From the NCBI GenBank assembly GCA_002335605.1, contig BEDY01000005.1, positions 310,001 to 374,000 on the forward strand: a stretch of 64,000 bases of DNA, given 5' to 3'. This document shows positions 21,311 to 32,803 of this stretch, piece after piece. This stretch comes from Prillingera fragicola (Eukaryota; Basidiomycota; Tremellomycetes; Trichosporonales; Trichosporonaceae). Within the stretch, counting starts at the first letter, position 1; each line of letters opens with the position of its first letter. A program made the translations under genes and the position numbers. Under the pieces are notes generated by a model. It ran no database searches. It was not told the origin of the DNA and saw only the letters and a program-made list of their open reading frames with translations.

Positions 21311-24300
21311 TTATGCGCCTGGTACAGGGTTGCTGCGAATAGCCTTGGGTCCCTTACGGTTCATGACCGCCTTGCCAATGTCGCTGTCTGAGAATGTCCA
21401 GCTGCGGTCGATTCGCTTTATAAAGTCGTGTTCGAGCAGCTCTTGAGCCTCTGGTCGATTGTGCGGGTTCTCGTTCATGCACAGAGTGTACATGAACTCG
21501 TACGCCTCCCGGGTCACCTTTACGTTTTCGGGGATGGGCGGCGGAGCTCGCTTGTGTAGCAGCTGATGGACGGTCAGCATGGAACGGAAGATGGATTCAC
21601 AAACAACACGTACGTTGTAGATCGCTGCCATTTGGCCGGTGCCCGCCCATGGGCGGTCACTCGACCACATTTCGAGCACAACACAACCCAGCGACCAGAT
21701 GTCGACCTTGCCCGAGTAGGCACCCGCGTCCGAGTGGATGACCTCGGGAGCCATCCAGAACACGGAGCCCCTCATGGCAGTCGCGTTGCCAAACGAGTCG
21801 TAGGCATTTTCTGTTTGCTTTGAAATGCCAAAGTCTGAGATCTTGCACATGCCTTGCTTATCTACGAGGATATTGTCGCCCTTCAAGTCCTTGGTACGTT
21901 AGCAGGTCGCCGCATGGACGGGAAGAGTGCACTTACCCTGTGCCAGATATCCTTGTCATGCAAGTAGGCCAGTCCTTCGAGGATCTGCGCCGTAAAGAAC
22001 TTGATGAGCTGCTCCTCGAACGGCGGCTGGTTGGCCATGCGATATATAGAAGCAATGGTTCCACCTGGGACATACTCGAGGAAGACGGAAAGATACTTCG
22101 GACTCGCTTCACAGCCCAGGTAAGCGACAATGTTGGGGTGATACATGTCCTTGAGAAGCTGAATCTCGCGCTCCAGAGCCTCAATGGTGCTGATTTGGCG
22201 CTTGTCGTTGCGGTCCTCTTCTGTGACGGGCAGGTCGACCTGTTTGACAGCCATCATATCTCCCGTCGTCACGTTGAGAGCAATGTAGACCGAACCGTAA
22301 GATCCCTTGCCAATGCGCTCGCCCTTGACCCAGTTCAGAGTTGCTGCAAAGTTAGTTGCTTTCACAAACCTTGGTGCCACGCCAGTACTCACCAGGCTTG
22401 CCATCGGCAGAAGGCGACTCTGGTATAGCCGCAGGAAGCTCGGTTGACATGCGCGAAGGCGTGACCTCCACGAGCTTGTGGCCCCACATGCTTGAGCTCC
22501 GCTTGATTCGCCGATCATCAGCCTGCGAAATATCTTCAAAGTTGCGAGCCTCGCGACTGCGTTGCAGCGATTTTTTGCGGTGATCAGCCACGTGACGGAT
22601 CGACTTGCGATTCTCCAGCCTGTTCAGCGCCGAAGTAACCGATTGCAAGGCAGCATTGGCCACGTTGGCAACAGAACGCGCAGGATTCTGAGGGCCTTTT
22701 GATGGTCCTTCGTCCTTGAGAGACGTAGCCCCTGACTGTTGCCGAGTAGGATGGGTTGGCGGACGAGAGAGCTCGATTGTAGTCCTGGGTGACTCGGACG
22801 AAGGGGTACTGGGGGTTGAGGACACGGATGGGTCGACGATGGGTTTGTCCAGATCAATCTTTGGGAAGAAGTCCTGGAGGTTGTCGTACAGCTGGTCAGG
22901 GTCGGGACGAACTTCGAAGAGGCCATGTCCGTCGCTATCCGAGTCCGAGGTTGACGGCGGGCGAGGCAAGCGCTGCCCTTGACGCTGCGCTGCGACAGTG
23001 TTGACGGTGAGGTTTGGCTTGGACGGCGAGCCCCTTGACGGTCGTCGGTTCGATTTCTCGATAAAGATGGTTGCCTCGTCTGAGTCGAGAAAGTGTTCGG
23101 CATTTTGCATGGGCTGGCCATGGTTAATACTGTTCTCCAGACGACGGCGCCAGTCTTCAGCCCTGGCTGTCGCGTTCGAATCCTCGGTGCCGCTCTCATC
23201 CAAAAAGGACTGCCCTCCGCGGATAGTTGTCGTGTCCGAGATGGTCGTTCCTGACAGCGAGGCCGTGTCTATAGAGTCGCCCGTCTCTCGCCGCGTTGGT
23301 GGGGAGAGCCAGCCTGTCCGCGAGTGTGAATAAGGCATCGGCGAGTGGGTGTTTGGGACGCTGGCCTGTCGGTGCTCGAGATGCGGCGTATGCTGCATGC
23401 GAGATTCCGAGCCGCTGCGCGGTCGCGGGTTTTGCGAGCCAGCAACGAGATACTCGCTGTGCGACTGGGACGCTTCGTTGTACAACGTGCTGGGCCTCCG
23501 GCCGTCATGAGACGACACTGACGATTGCCCGTGCTGGGGACGTGGAGGGGATGCTGCGTCTGGGAACGGGCGGGGTGAAGGGAAAGGTAGAATGCCGTCG
23601 TACGCGTGGGATGATGCAGCCGCGGGGTCTGGGTACCTCCCATCAGACATGCGGTCCTGTCTCTGAGAGTATGAACTGGCTGGCGGGTAGGATGGCCGTG
23701 CCGGGGGTGTAGGGGCAGAGCTGTCGTACGGCCTCAGGTTGTCCACCGACTGAGCAGACTGCAGTGAATGCACAGTGCCGGCGTCGTCAAAGTTCGTGTA
23801 GATTTGCGGCTGAGGATGGTTGGATGGGCGACGCTGGCGGCTGCTGATTGGCACGCGACGAGGGTCACCCATGGGCATAGGGTGGCGATCGGAAAGAGCC
23901 TGAGAGTAGTTTGGTGGCTGACTTTGATATGGTGACGGCGGATACGGCGATGTCGGAGATGTGTACCCTGGCAATGGGTGTATTGGAGTGTGGAGACGAT
24001 CGGGCTGCGAGTCCGAGGTGCGGCGGTTGCCAGCGAATTGTGGCTGCAATGCTTGAGCATTGCCGCCACCGTGCTGCCAGTCGGCAATGCCTTGGTTTTG
24101 AATGCCGAACCGACGATCGCGACGTTCTTGAGAAAACATGGCTCCTCGTCCCTCGTCCCAATCCCCGCCGCCAGTTGGTGTTGCAACGCCGTTGACCTGG
24201 GCATCGACATGCCGCTGTGAATGATCAGAAATAGACCCCGCGGGGACACTTACTGCTTGGGCTTCGTCGCGACGGACTTGCTCGTCTATCCTATCTCGCT

Positions 24301-25987
24301 CTTGCAGCTGCAGCTGCTGCATCATCTTCCAGACTTCGCGCTCGCTCTCCTGCGCCTCGAGGGCCATACGCTCGTCTGCCTTGATGCGCTCCTCTTCGTC
24401 GCGCGCAGCCTCCATGTCTTCACGGAGGGTCTTGAGGATAGCTGCTGCTGAGTCGGGATCAACTTCCGTCAAGTAATCGATGTTCAGCCCCAGCCCTGCT
24501 GCTATGCTGGCACTGCTGGCACCCGCACTCGAGCTGGACGCCACCGCGGATGCTCGGAAAGTTCCCTCGTCATCTGGTGGCTGATAGGGAAGCTCGGAAG
24601 TGGGAACGTTGGGAGATGCTACACTTTGATGAGGATTAAGGTGGAACTGGGTTGAGAGGCTCGACGGAGGTGGGTCCGCGTTGGGCGAGCGGCTATTGGT
24701 AGAGCTCCGTGGCTGCTCAAGCTCCCCACTGCTCATCCGACTTCCATGGCGGTTCATGGATTCGCCTGTAGCGCTGTCCAGACTCCCGTCCTTTGAATGG
24801 CGACTGCTGTTGGGGTGGGGAGTGTACGGTGGGGCAACATCGGTCATGATTGGTGGCACGCCACGGCGTGTCCTCGTCTCGTTGGCAGGTGGGACAACGG
24901 CAGAGGAGAATCCAGGAATTCCAGTCTGCATGACGAGAAACTTGAGGCTCGCTCGAGAGTCTCCCTTGCTTTGGCACACTTGCAATAATGCGGAAGGAGC
25001 TAATGGTACCGAGTCCGGAGCCTCGCCAATGTCGGTCTGGAAAATAGACAAAGTATCATAATCGTCGTCACGGAATCGCAGCCCAGAAAAGATTCTCTCC
25101 CGGATACCATCGGCCGTGTGAACGCCAGTAATGTCGACGACGCGAAACTGGTAGTTGTCCGTGGTCACCTGGAGGAGCATCTTTTGCGTCGAGTTGGACC
25201 GGGCCCGTGCAGCGGACAGGTCCCCTGACGGACTCGCCACACGCTGGCCGTTTCCAGTGTTCAACGATGAGCCAGAGCCTGCTGACAAGGGCGTCGACGG
25301 AGCCAGAATCGGTGGCGACATTGTGGGATAGTGCAAAGAAGTAGAGGGAACTGATGGAGAGGGGACCGATTGCGCCTTCATGGGTGGCAAAGGAGGCAGG
25401 GCACGCGAGGGTGAGGACGGGGGGTCCCGAAAGTTGCCAGTGGCAGAGCGAGGCTCTAGCTGAAGCCTTGGAGTGTCCGTTGTCGGAGTGGTCAAGGCAC
25501 GTTTGAGATGTCTTTCTGGCTGGGGCGGCGGCTGCGGTGGTTGCGACGGCTGAGGAGGCAACTCGCGCCTTGGTAGCTCTGTCGCAATGGGCGGTGAAGC
25601 ATATGGAGCACTTGTCGAGTAAAGGGCAGACGTTGGTGGGGTAGAATTATTTGGAGGGATAGGTAGAGGCATGGGACCGCGCTGGCCATTTGGCGAGTTT
25701 GATTGCAGGTTGGACAATGTTGCACCTGTCAAGCTCGGGTTGCGAGGAGGGCCTCCAGCGCCCAACCCGCTGCCAGCAGCACCTATTGGAGAGGCACGGG
25801 CAGGCGATGAGCTCACTGGCGACTCGCGCGACTCGCGAACAGGTGAAGTTCGCGGATGTGGAGAGCGAGAAGAAGAGCTGGGCTCGTCGCTGTCAGAGTT
25901 GTCTGGGTTGACTACAAAGAGCCCTGGAGCTATGGCCCGACGGCGTGCACCGTTGGGACGGTTACGCAAGGAAGCCATTGTTGCCAT
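21311..25987 (-). CDS. BCK1: MAP kinase kinase kinase of the cell-wall integrity pathway, Bck1 type
   Basis: Ser/Thr kinase of about 1496 residues acting below Pkc1 in cell-wall stress signalling. Exons: 25987-24254, 24214-22393, 22343-21937, 21889-21614 and 21562-21311, all in phase, with introns of 39, 49, 47 and 51 nt. The N-terminal ~1200 residues are disordered and Ser/Pro-rich. They contain a conserved Bck1 N-terminal block (LLQVTTDNYQFRVVDITGV through LSIFQTDIGE), which resembles a Ras-association fold, and a coiled coil near 545-600. The C-terminal kinase domain shows GKGSYGSV, MAVKQVDL (catalytic Lys), HRDLKGDN split by an intron after HR, DFGISK, MAPEV and DIWSLGC. These MEKK-subfamily motifs point to Bck1/Mkh1 rather than Ste11 or Ssk2. 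The first and last introns are multiples of three without stops, so unspliced RNA stays in frame. The ATG at 25987 has a second Met three codons on. Confidence 0.92.
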
Positions 25988-28644
25988 GTCTGTTGGCCCA
26001 TTCGGCGTCTGTGAGGTTTAAGATGCTGGTGTTGGCTAGTTGCTTCAAGGTTGGGCGCTGCTCGTGGGAGGTTGCTGTCGGTGGGAAGGTAGATAGAGGA
26101 CTGCTGCCGTCGAGAAAGGGTTCGAGCGAGAGATACAATGCGATGGCAATCGACAATAAGAGACTGTGACGCAAGTGACGAGGCCACGTTTGTGTAAGCT
26201 CGATGACACGTCGCGAGTGTGCAGGGAGAGTGCAAAGGAAGAGTGGTGTCCGCCGTTGGAGTCCGTGAGCGTTACGAGCACGCGGCGCGAGCGGAGCGAT
26301 GATCACTCTCGGGCGCGCGCGACAGGCCCGCGCCTGCGCGTTCCCACGCCGCTTTGCGCTAGCGGAGTATCACAGGCGGCGTCTACACCAGTCGGACAAG
26401 GCGTCGGCGGGAAGAGCGCGGCAGCTGCGATTGCGAGTGCTGCTGGCGATCCACCGGCGGTGGCGTTGACGACGTGGCGTGGGGTGCGGTCGCTGTCGAC
26501 GTTTGCGGGATTGAGATGCACGATGCAAAGGAAGTTGCAGTGGGTGTGTGTGTGCGGTGGGAGGGAAAGGGATGGTGGGGATGTGCCGTGTGGGAGTCCA
26601 GGGATAGCTTTTGTGAGGATAGGATGGGTCGATGTGAGCAGAGGCAAGCTGGCGACTGCATGTGCAGGTGGTGGTGGTACCTACGAAGCTGCAGGCAGAA
26701 CCCACCCCACCTGCCGCCCAGCCGACGACGACAGCCCACACTGCTCAGCCCACCCACCCCAGGCAGGTTTGCCTCCGTTTAATCCGAACAAAGTCAGAAA
26801 CGCGTCACACCCTCCCAAGCTGGGTGGCGACTGGACCCCATCCTCAGTGTCAACCATCGCATCACCCGCCGTCGCTGTACTGCGGACACATACTGAATGC
26901 AGGTTATAGCCAATGGCAGGAATCTCAGCAAACGCCGTCAACGCCGAATCCTCCAAATCCAGTCTCCTCTGGGTGCCATCCCCTCAGGCGACTTTGCTGT
27001 CCGGAGTCTTGAGAGGGCTCGGGCAGCCCATGAAGCCATGTCAGTGGTACCATACCCAAAGGTTGCTCATACGCGCCCGTTGCGACAGTACAGGCACGTG
27101 CAGGGGCAGCTTATTAGTAGTGGGGAATGTTCATTTCAGTCTGCGCCTTGGCCCACAGGGATCAGAGGGATCGACAGAACAAAGCGTGCACATGCATCCA
27201 ACAGTTTCTATGATCAGCGGCTCAGCAGTTTAGATCATTTTCGACGTCGCTGCATGTTCCAATCGCCCTGGAGTGATGGCAAGGACCGCTGCTCTTCTCT
27301 GCCCTCGTCGTCAACGCCACACCCAAGAACAAACGCCGGCCCAGGGGTTGTGGCACGCAGACCTTTTAACTTTATACGATCTACGAGGCAGCACGAAGCG
27401 CTACCTAGCTGCCTCAAGACCCACAGTATCTCGCGTAGGCTCACCACTAGCGTGGCAGCGGCCGGAAGCGGCGTGGTAACCGGCAGTCTAACAAGAGATG
27501 CACGTCCAGCAACCGGATTGCGTATCCAGCTGACTCTTCCACGTAACAAACCTCAGTGATGGGTCGTGGCGGGACACGTCCTTGTCACTCCGCGGCGTGT
27601 TCAAGCACGTTGCTCCGTGGGCCGTGACAATTAGTGCGTGGCCGCATGTAATAGCCAATCCAGATCAGTCATCGTACGGGGGGTCGCACCGCGACAACGC
27701 GACAACGCGCAGCCACCCGCCAAAGAAAAGCGATAGGACGAGTCGGCCGACGATTTTTTCGAGGGGCATGCCAATGTTTTCAAGCTACTGGAACCGACGC
27801 TAGATTAAGACAAACGCATACATTCTCTACACGCATGTGGCCTCGAATGGTTTATAGAACCGCCATACAATGGGTAACTCGGCAAGCAAGAGTCTGCTCG
27901 GGGACTTACTCGTGTCTATCTAACTGCCCCTGAATTGATTCACGTAAGAGCCACTGTCCTGTCCTGCTTCCCCGTTTCTTCCTGCTGTATCTGGCTCAAA
28001 TGGCCATTTGAGCGAGGTGACCTTGGCACGGAACCCGTCCTTTGCTTTACCATCCACACAAGAGCTGCTGCCACTAGTGCTTTACATGCAGAAACCTGAC
28101 CGTCAAGCGCTGACAAGGAACTGGTGTCGTCCCTTCGCTGAAGGTTCTTGGCAGCACAGACGCATGCGCCTGGTGCAAGTCCATTCTGCTCCATGGCTCG
28201 AGCATCAGCCCTTGGCACTGCTGAGGCCGATACCTTGCCGCCAACACACGAGGCCGAGGTCACCATGGCTCGTTTTGCGGCTGCCGGAATTAAGTCGTGG
28301 TGCAAGTCGGTTGCAGCAGTAATCAGTCATTTCGCCGTGTCAGTTCGGCGTATTGCGCGAAAAGGCTGGGTGCCCGTCCAGTGCATAAAGAGTTAGCCTT
28401 GAGAGAGGCTGACTAGGGTGTGCAAGCACATACTAAAGTCACACACTGTCATAGGTGAGTTGCCAAGGTCCCTCATCCATTCGATTTTCGAGGTCAATGG
28501 CCTGTCGGGTGAGAAAGCCACCCAACCTGTTACCGCTCCCACCCTGTTACCGCTCCGACAAATATATATGCACCATTGCCTGATCACGCATCAATGTCCT
28601 GCAATTGATATGAACAACCATTGCACGGGCTGAAACTGCTTTGC
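25988..28644. other. Gene-poor region upstream of BCK1
   Basis: 2.65 kb between the BCK1 start and the 3' end of the RING gene. It holds the BCK1 promoter. Several overlapping frames on both strands at 26,166-27,560 are low-complexity (Pro/His/Thr) and match nothing I know. The region 27,560-28,640 has no notable frame. Confidence 0.5.
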
Positions 28645-30157
28645 TCATTGCGGCAACCGCTTGGCCGCTTGCACCTTCCACACTGCCAGCAAGAGGACGT
28701 CCTCTCCCGACGCCGGTTTGATGTCCAACATGGCACCGACTCTGTCAACGACGGCAGAAATGCCCCCACAGGTGGAGCAAGACTGGCCGTCCTCGATTAT
28801 GAATTGCTGTAATGTGTTAGCCATTGTTTAACTGTGGTCTCAAAACTCACGGATAGGCATGACGAATGGACTGGGTGATCGCAGGGAAGGATCATCGCTT
28901 GGTCGCCCGCCCGGAACGACCCTTTACATGAGCCGCAGTGCACACGTGTGACCTCGCCGGGTGTCAAGGTCACGAGCGCGAGATGTACGGTTGGCGACAA
29001 GAGTACCCGCATCCATTTGGGCACCGCGGCGAAAACTCGATCGACGTCATCAACAGCACGGACAATGCGCTCAAGGATGGTGCTCAGGTCGTCGCCACAT
29101 CCTTTCAAGCCCCTCGAATGGCGCGCGCATAAGAGGGCCAAATCGGCTTTGACGCGCAGGGCGGCTTGTTCGGGCATCATGACACTCTCATAATACGCCG
29201 CGCGAACACGTAAATGCCACGCTTCGCGAACTTGTCGCAGATTGATTCCCTTTGCGGTGGCAGGTTCAGGTTCAACAGAGACCGCTGGTCGTGACCGGGC
29301 CGCATATTCTGGAGCAGACTTGACCATATCCCAGATTGTCGAGGCAACCGAGGGGTCGCCAAACTTGATGGCGGAGAGTGGCAGCCACAGGAGCGTGCAC
29401 AGCACTGGGTCTTGAGTGCACGCTGCACATCGCTCTTTCGATTGGCCCTCCTCTCCGCCCTGTCGCCGTAAGCGCTACGTCAGCGATGCTGACTTACGGA
29501 GCAGAGCATGTGCATTTCGTGGCCGCAAGGTCCCCGACGAATCTGTGACGCTTGCGCCAAAGATGCTCGGCAGTTGACGCATACAGACCCCGGATCTGGG
29601 CTCGTCTTCTGTCTTGATGCGTTGGCGAGAAACCCACGCATACGCGAGTCGATGGAGGTGAGAGTGTGAAGCTTGGTGATGGCGTCTGTCACGGCTTGAG
29701 GGTCTCTGTTCCGGGAGCCTACCAAGATGCGTTGCTTGTGGCCGTGAATCTCACGAAACACATTGACGTACGTGACCATCATTTCAGATTGTTTAGATCG
29801 GGGCACTGACCCAGGCTCTCGTGCGTTCATGGCCGGCTCGACGTAATATCGCAACGCATGCCGAGCTCGTGGGGGATCCCGGGCTGGCAGCTTGTTCGTG
29901 TCGTGCCAACCGTAACCGAACAGAACAGCATCATAAACGTCGCGGAGTTGCCCGAGGCGCTCACTCGCTGCGGCAAAAGGTGGAGAGGGGTTTGAGATTG
30001 GGTAATGCTGGCCTGCTGCGGCCATATTGAAAAGTGAGCAACAGTAGTGTGAAGCAGCTGGCACAAGTTGCCTTATCATCACCGCCCACTGGGAGATGAC
30101 TCGAGGCGCCGTCGGCTGGAACGGCTGGGGATGAAGAGGAAGCAGTGTGTGAAGCAT
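28645..30157 (-). CDS. Orphan protein with two RING-H2 fingers (tandem duplicate)
   Basis: Predicted protein of 476 residues from the ATG at 30157, or 432 from the in-frame ATG at 30025. Exons: 30157-29498, 29459-28851 and 28806-28645; introns of 38 and 44 nt, both phase 0. Each intron falls inside a RING, after its sixth ligand, and splicing is needed to supply the last two Cys. Finger 1 ligands are C193, C196, C211, H213, H216, C219, C231 and C234. Finger 2 ligands are C395, C398, C413, H415, H418, C421, C433 and C436. Spacing is the same in both: C-x2-C-x14-C-x-H-x2-H-x2-C-x11-C-x2-C. Each finger follows ~150 residues of helical sequence without a known domain. RING-H2 fingers usually bind E2 enzymes, so a ubiquitin-ligase role is inferred, not shown. 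I recognise no family for the whole protein. It is divergent from the orphan gene at 30421, with 263 bp between starts. Confidence 0.68.
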
Positions 30158-30420
30158 GCTCCTGGCGCGGCCTGAGGCACAACGTCCGAGGGATCCGAGT
30201 GCTGGCAGAGGTCAGGAACCGGTTGTTGTTGTGGTCACGAGCGCACGAGCTGGCTGGCCCGCGGCTTGGCATGGCCGCCCAACGTCACATCGCCATCACA
30301 ACCATTGCTCATGCATCACTGGGCACTGCCACACCATCAAACCATCATTATGGCCGTCCAGCCCAAGACAGCTGCATTGTGATCGTTCCTCTTCTTCATT
30401 GCAATCAATACTCGACTGCC
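30158..30420. promoter_or_regulatory. Putative bidirectional promoter between two orphan genes
   Basis: 263 bp lie between the ATG of the RING-H2 gene (30157, -) and the ATG of the 721-residue orphan (30421, +). Both promoters must be within it unless the RING gene starts at 30025. The + frame is open through it, but no ATG matches a better start than 30421. Confidence 0.4.
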
Positions 30421-32586
30421 ATGGCCACTCGTCTGCACTTTCGTGTGGCGCTCAACAAGGATGGCGACGAGAACAAGGTGCTCATCGCAGAGCAGTTTGA
30501 CCACCTCGCCAAGCTCGAAACCATCATTGCGGCCGACCCCAATGCACCAACTCCTGGTTTCCACCCTATCGCTCCAGGTGCCTTTGCAGTCATGTTCCCC
30601 AGCCATGAGCATCTCGAGCCCGCCATCTTCATGCTCACAGGGCTTGGCGAGGTGCATTACTCGGCTGATCCACGTACCCCTTACAATCTCCTGCGCGAAC
30701 TGAGTCTGTATGCCGATGTAATCTCGTTCTGGGATCGAACAGACGAGGATCTGGCCGCGGGCCTGCAACTGCACCCTGCCGTTCAATCTCACGCCCGCGC
30801 AACACGTATCGGGACAGCTCAGGACATTCTCGAGGGCTCTGTCCCCGAACCGGCGCTCGATGTCCTCGGCGAAAGTTCATTCCGCCTCGACTACAAACGC
30901 GAGGACGGCTCGTCCAGCTTGGCCTTGGTGACGCTGGATGAGAACGGTGTTGATCTTAGCGGAGATGCGCTGTCCTGGACAGGTGCCCAGACGGATGCGC
31001 TGGGGCGAGTGTTGGATTCCATCGACGCGGACCTTATCACACCAGTCGAGTTCAAGACAGACAAGTGGTGGGAGCCCTCCAAGTCATATCCTCTCAACAT
31101 GGATGCTCTCCACGTGCTCGGTGTTGCTGCATGTGATGGTAAACCGGTCTTCAAATTCGATCAGACAGACTTTCAATCCTACACACTAGCCCTCAAAGGT
31201 CAGGCCGGTTGGGAACGAATAGTTGGCGCCATGGAGGCTAAAATCAACATCGTCCAAACCGGCATGTACGTCGACATTCCCTATGATGGTGTGGACGATA
31301 AGATTCGACGCGCGCTGCTGATGCTAGCTATTCATTCCTACCCCTCCCTGTTGCGCCAGAGACAGTACACCGTTCGAACTCTGATCTTCTCGATGCCTGG
31401 CGTCGACCTGGAAAGCGCCTTGCTTCTAAACGATCAACTTGGAACTGGCGCGCCGCCCAACATGCAGCGTTTTGTGGTCGATTTCTCGTCAGAGGACGAG
31501 GTGGTATTGGGTCCTGAGTACCCAGTCACTCTCATCCGCTGTGCCCAACCAAACCAGTACTCCGTGCACCACGACGTGGGACTCGACTCGCCTCTGCTTG
31601 TGCCCATGGGCGTTGAGATCACGCCAGGGTACGCGGCCGTGATTGACTCGTCGCAGTGGGCACTGCCAAAGTCCACCATTGAATCGTTGCGTCACGGCCT
31701 TACCCGCATCGTTGGCCGAGGTAACGCCATTCCCTCGCACATTGAAGCAGCCTTGAGAAGGGGGTATGAAGGCTGGGTCAGTGGTCGCCCACCTTCCACG
31801 CCACCGCCAGCTCTCTCGTTTGTGCCCAAGATGGACATGCAGATCGTGGCGCACAATGTCTGGGACATTTCTGTTCCAGCGCCCTTGGGTCCGACCCCGC
31901 CATGGCATGGCCCAGTGCGCTTCTTCACTGCGGAGCGCGTGCTCGAATACCCAGCAGCGACTCCAACATGGCGAGTAGCGGAGCTGCGGCATCTTGCAAC
32001 GCACATGCTCAATGACTATATTGGCGCTTGGGAGCTGTTCAACAAGGTCTTGAAATTGTCTGTGCCGGAAATGGCCGTGCCAACTCCGGCATATCGGCCA
32101 CAGTACACGCTCAGTCAGTTGGCGCCGACCACGTACACGGCAAGCGTAGCAGACTGGCCCAACGTTATACCGAGAGCCATGCCCATGGATGAGGAGGACC
32201 GTGCAACGGGGACAGTTCGCATGGAAATTCGTGTCGCCTTCCCTGATGGCCAATCGATCTGCATCCCCGTCGAGGCCAAAGAGCACGGTCAGGCTGGCAA
32301 AAGAGAAAGCTGGTCTCCCATTCGGTACGCCATCCTCCAGCTCATCTACTGGGGAATCCAGACAGGATTTGGCCTCAAACCTGAAGATGAACGAGCTCCT
32401 CCCCGGGCTCCTGCGCGGGCAACGGCAGCGATCACGTCGGGCATGAACAGGCTGTCGATGATCGGTTCTGGCTCGAGGCCATTGCCGCCGCCACCTCCGG
32501 ATGCCGCCTCGGGATCGGCACAGGCTGGGTCGTCGGCGGCGGCTGAACCCAAGAAGAAGGGATTCTTTGGCAAGTTTAAGAAGTAG
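30421..32586 (+). CDS. Intronless orphan protein, 721 residues, function unknown
   Basis: Single uninterrupted frame from the ATG at 30421, chosen because it follows a pyrimidine-rich leader and begins MATRLHFRVALN; the frame stays open upstream. I do not recognise a family. The N-terminal 600 residues look globular: mixed hydrophobic/charged, regularly spaced Trp and Pro, no signal peptide and no membrane helix. A low-complexity region at about 660-705 contains a run of six Pro and Ala/Ser stretches. The C-terminus is a short basic tail (PKKKGFFGKFKK), which could bind acidic membranes or act as a nuclear signal (inference). Absence of introns is unusual here, where nearly every gene has at least one short intron. 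The gene is head-to-head with the double RING-H2 gene, so co-expression is possible. Confidence 0.78.
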   Translation: MATRLHFRVALNKDGDENKVLIAEQFDHLAKLETIIAADPNAPTPGFHPIAPGAFAVMFPSHEHLEPAIFMLTGLGEVHYSADPRTPYNLLRELSLYADVISFWDRTDEDLAAGLQLHPAVQSHARATRIGTAQDILEGSVPEPALDVLGESSFRLDYKREDGSSSLALVTLDENGVDLSGDALSWTGAQTDALGRVLDSIDADLITPVEFKTDKWWEPSKSYPLNMDALHVLGVAACDGKPVFKFDQTDFQSYTLALKGQAGWERIVGAMEAKINIVQTGMYVDIPYDGVDDKIRRALLMLAIHSYPSLLRQRQYTVRTLIFSMPGVDLESALLLNDQLGTGAPPNMQRFVVDFSSEDEVVLGPEYPVTLIRCAQPNQYSVHHDVGLDSPLLVPMGVEITPGYAAVIDSSQWALPKSTIESLRHGLTRIVGRGNAIPSHIEAALRRGYEGWVSGRPPSTPPPALSFVPKMDMQIVAHNVWDISVPAPLGPTPPWHGPVRFFTAERVLEYPAATPTWRVAELRHLATHMLNDYIGAWELFNKVLKLSVPEMAVPTPAYRPQYTLSQLAPTTYTASVADWPNVIPRAMPMDEEDRATGTVRMEIRVAFPDGQSICIPVEAKEHGQAGKRESWSPIRYAILQLIYWGIQTGFGLKPEDERAPPRAPARATAAITSGMNRLSMIGSGSRPLPPPPPDAASGSAQAGSSAAAEPKKKGFFGKFKK

Positions 32587-32803
32587 TAAATCATATTGGT
32601 GGTATGGATATTATCAGCCACTTCTGGATGCAGATTGTTCCTGCCACGCCTTTCAGTCCAGCAGGAAGTCTACGCGTCAAGCATGGCTTCGATCCCGTCC
32701 TTCCTCTTATAAGACTGCCGAGCTGTAGCTGTGTATACACGATGCGATGCATGCTTTGCCGCTATCGCCACTAACCTACGAACAAACTGAACAGACACTA
32801 CCT

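Noticed and set aside
23160..23180. TTCGAATCC, resembling a tRNA B box
   Set aside because: It lies in BCK1 coding sequence and no A box or cloverleaf surrounds it.
26166..26909. 247-codon + frame upstream of BCK1, with overlapping minus frames
   Set aside because: Low-complexity translation, no family motif, no consistent strand signal.
28645..30157. RBR-type (Parkin/HHARI) ubiquitin ligase
   Set aside because: No IBR Cys pattern between the fingers, and both fingers are the RING-H2 form with equal spacing.
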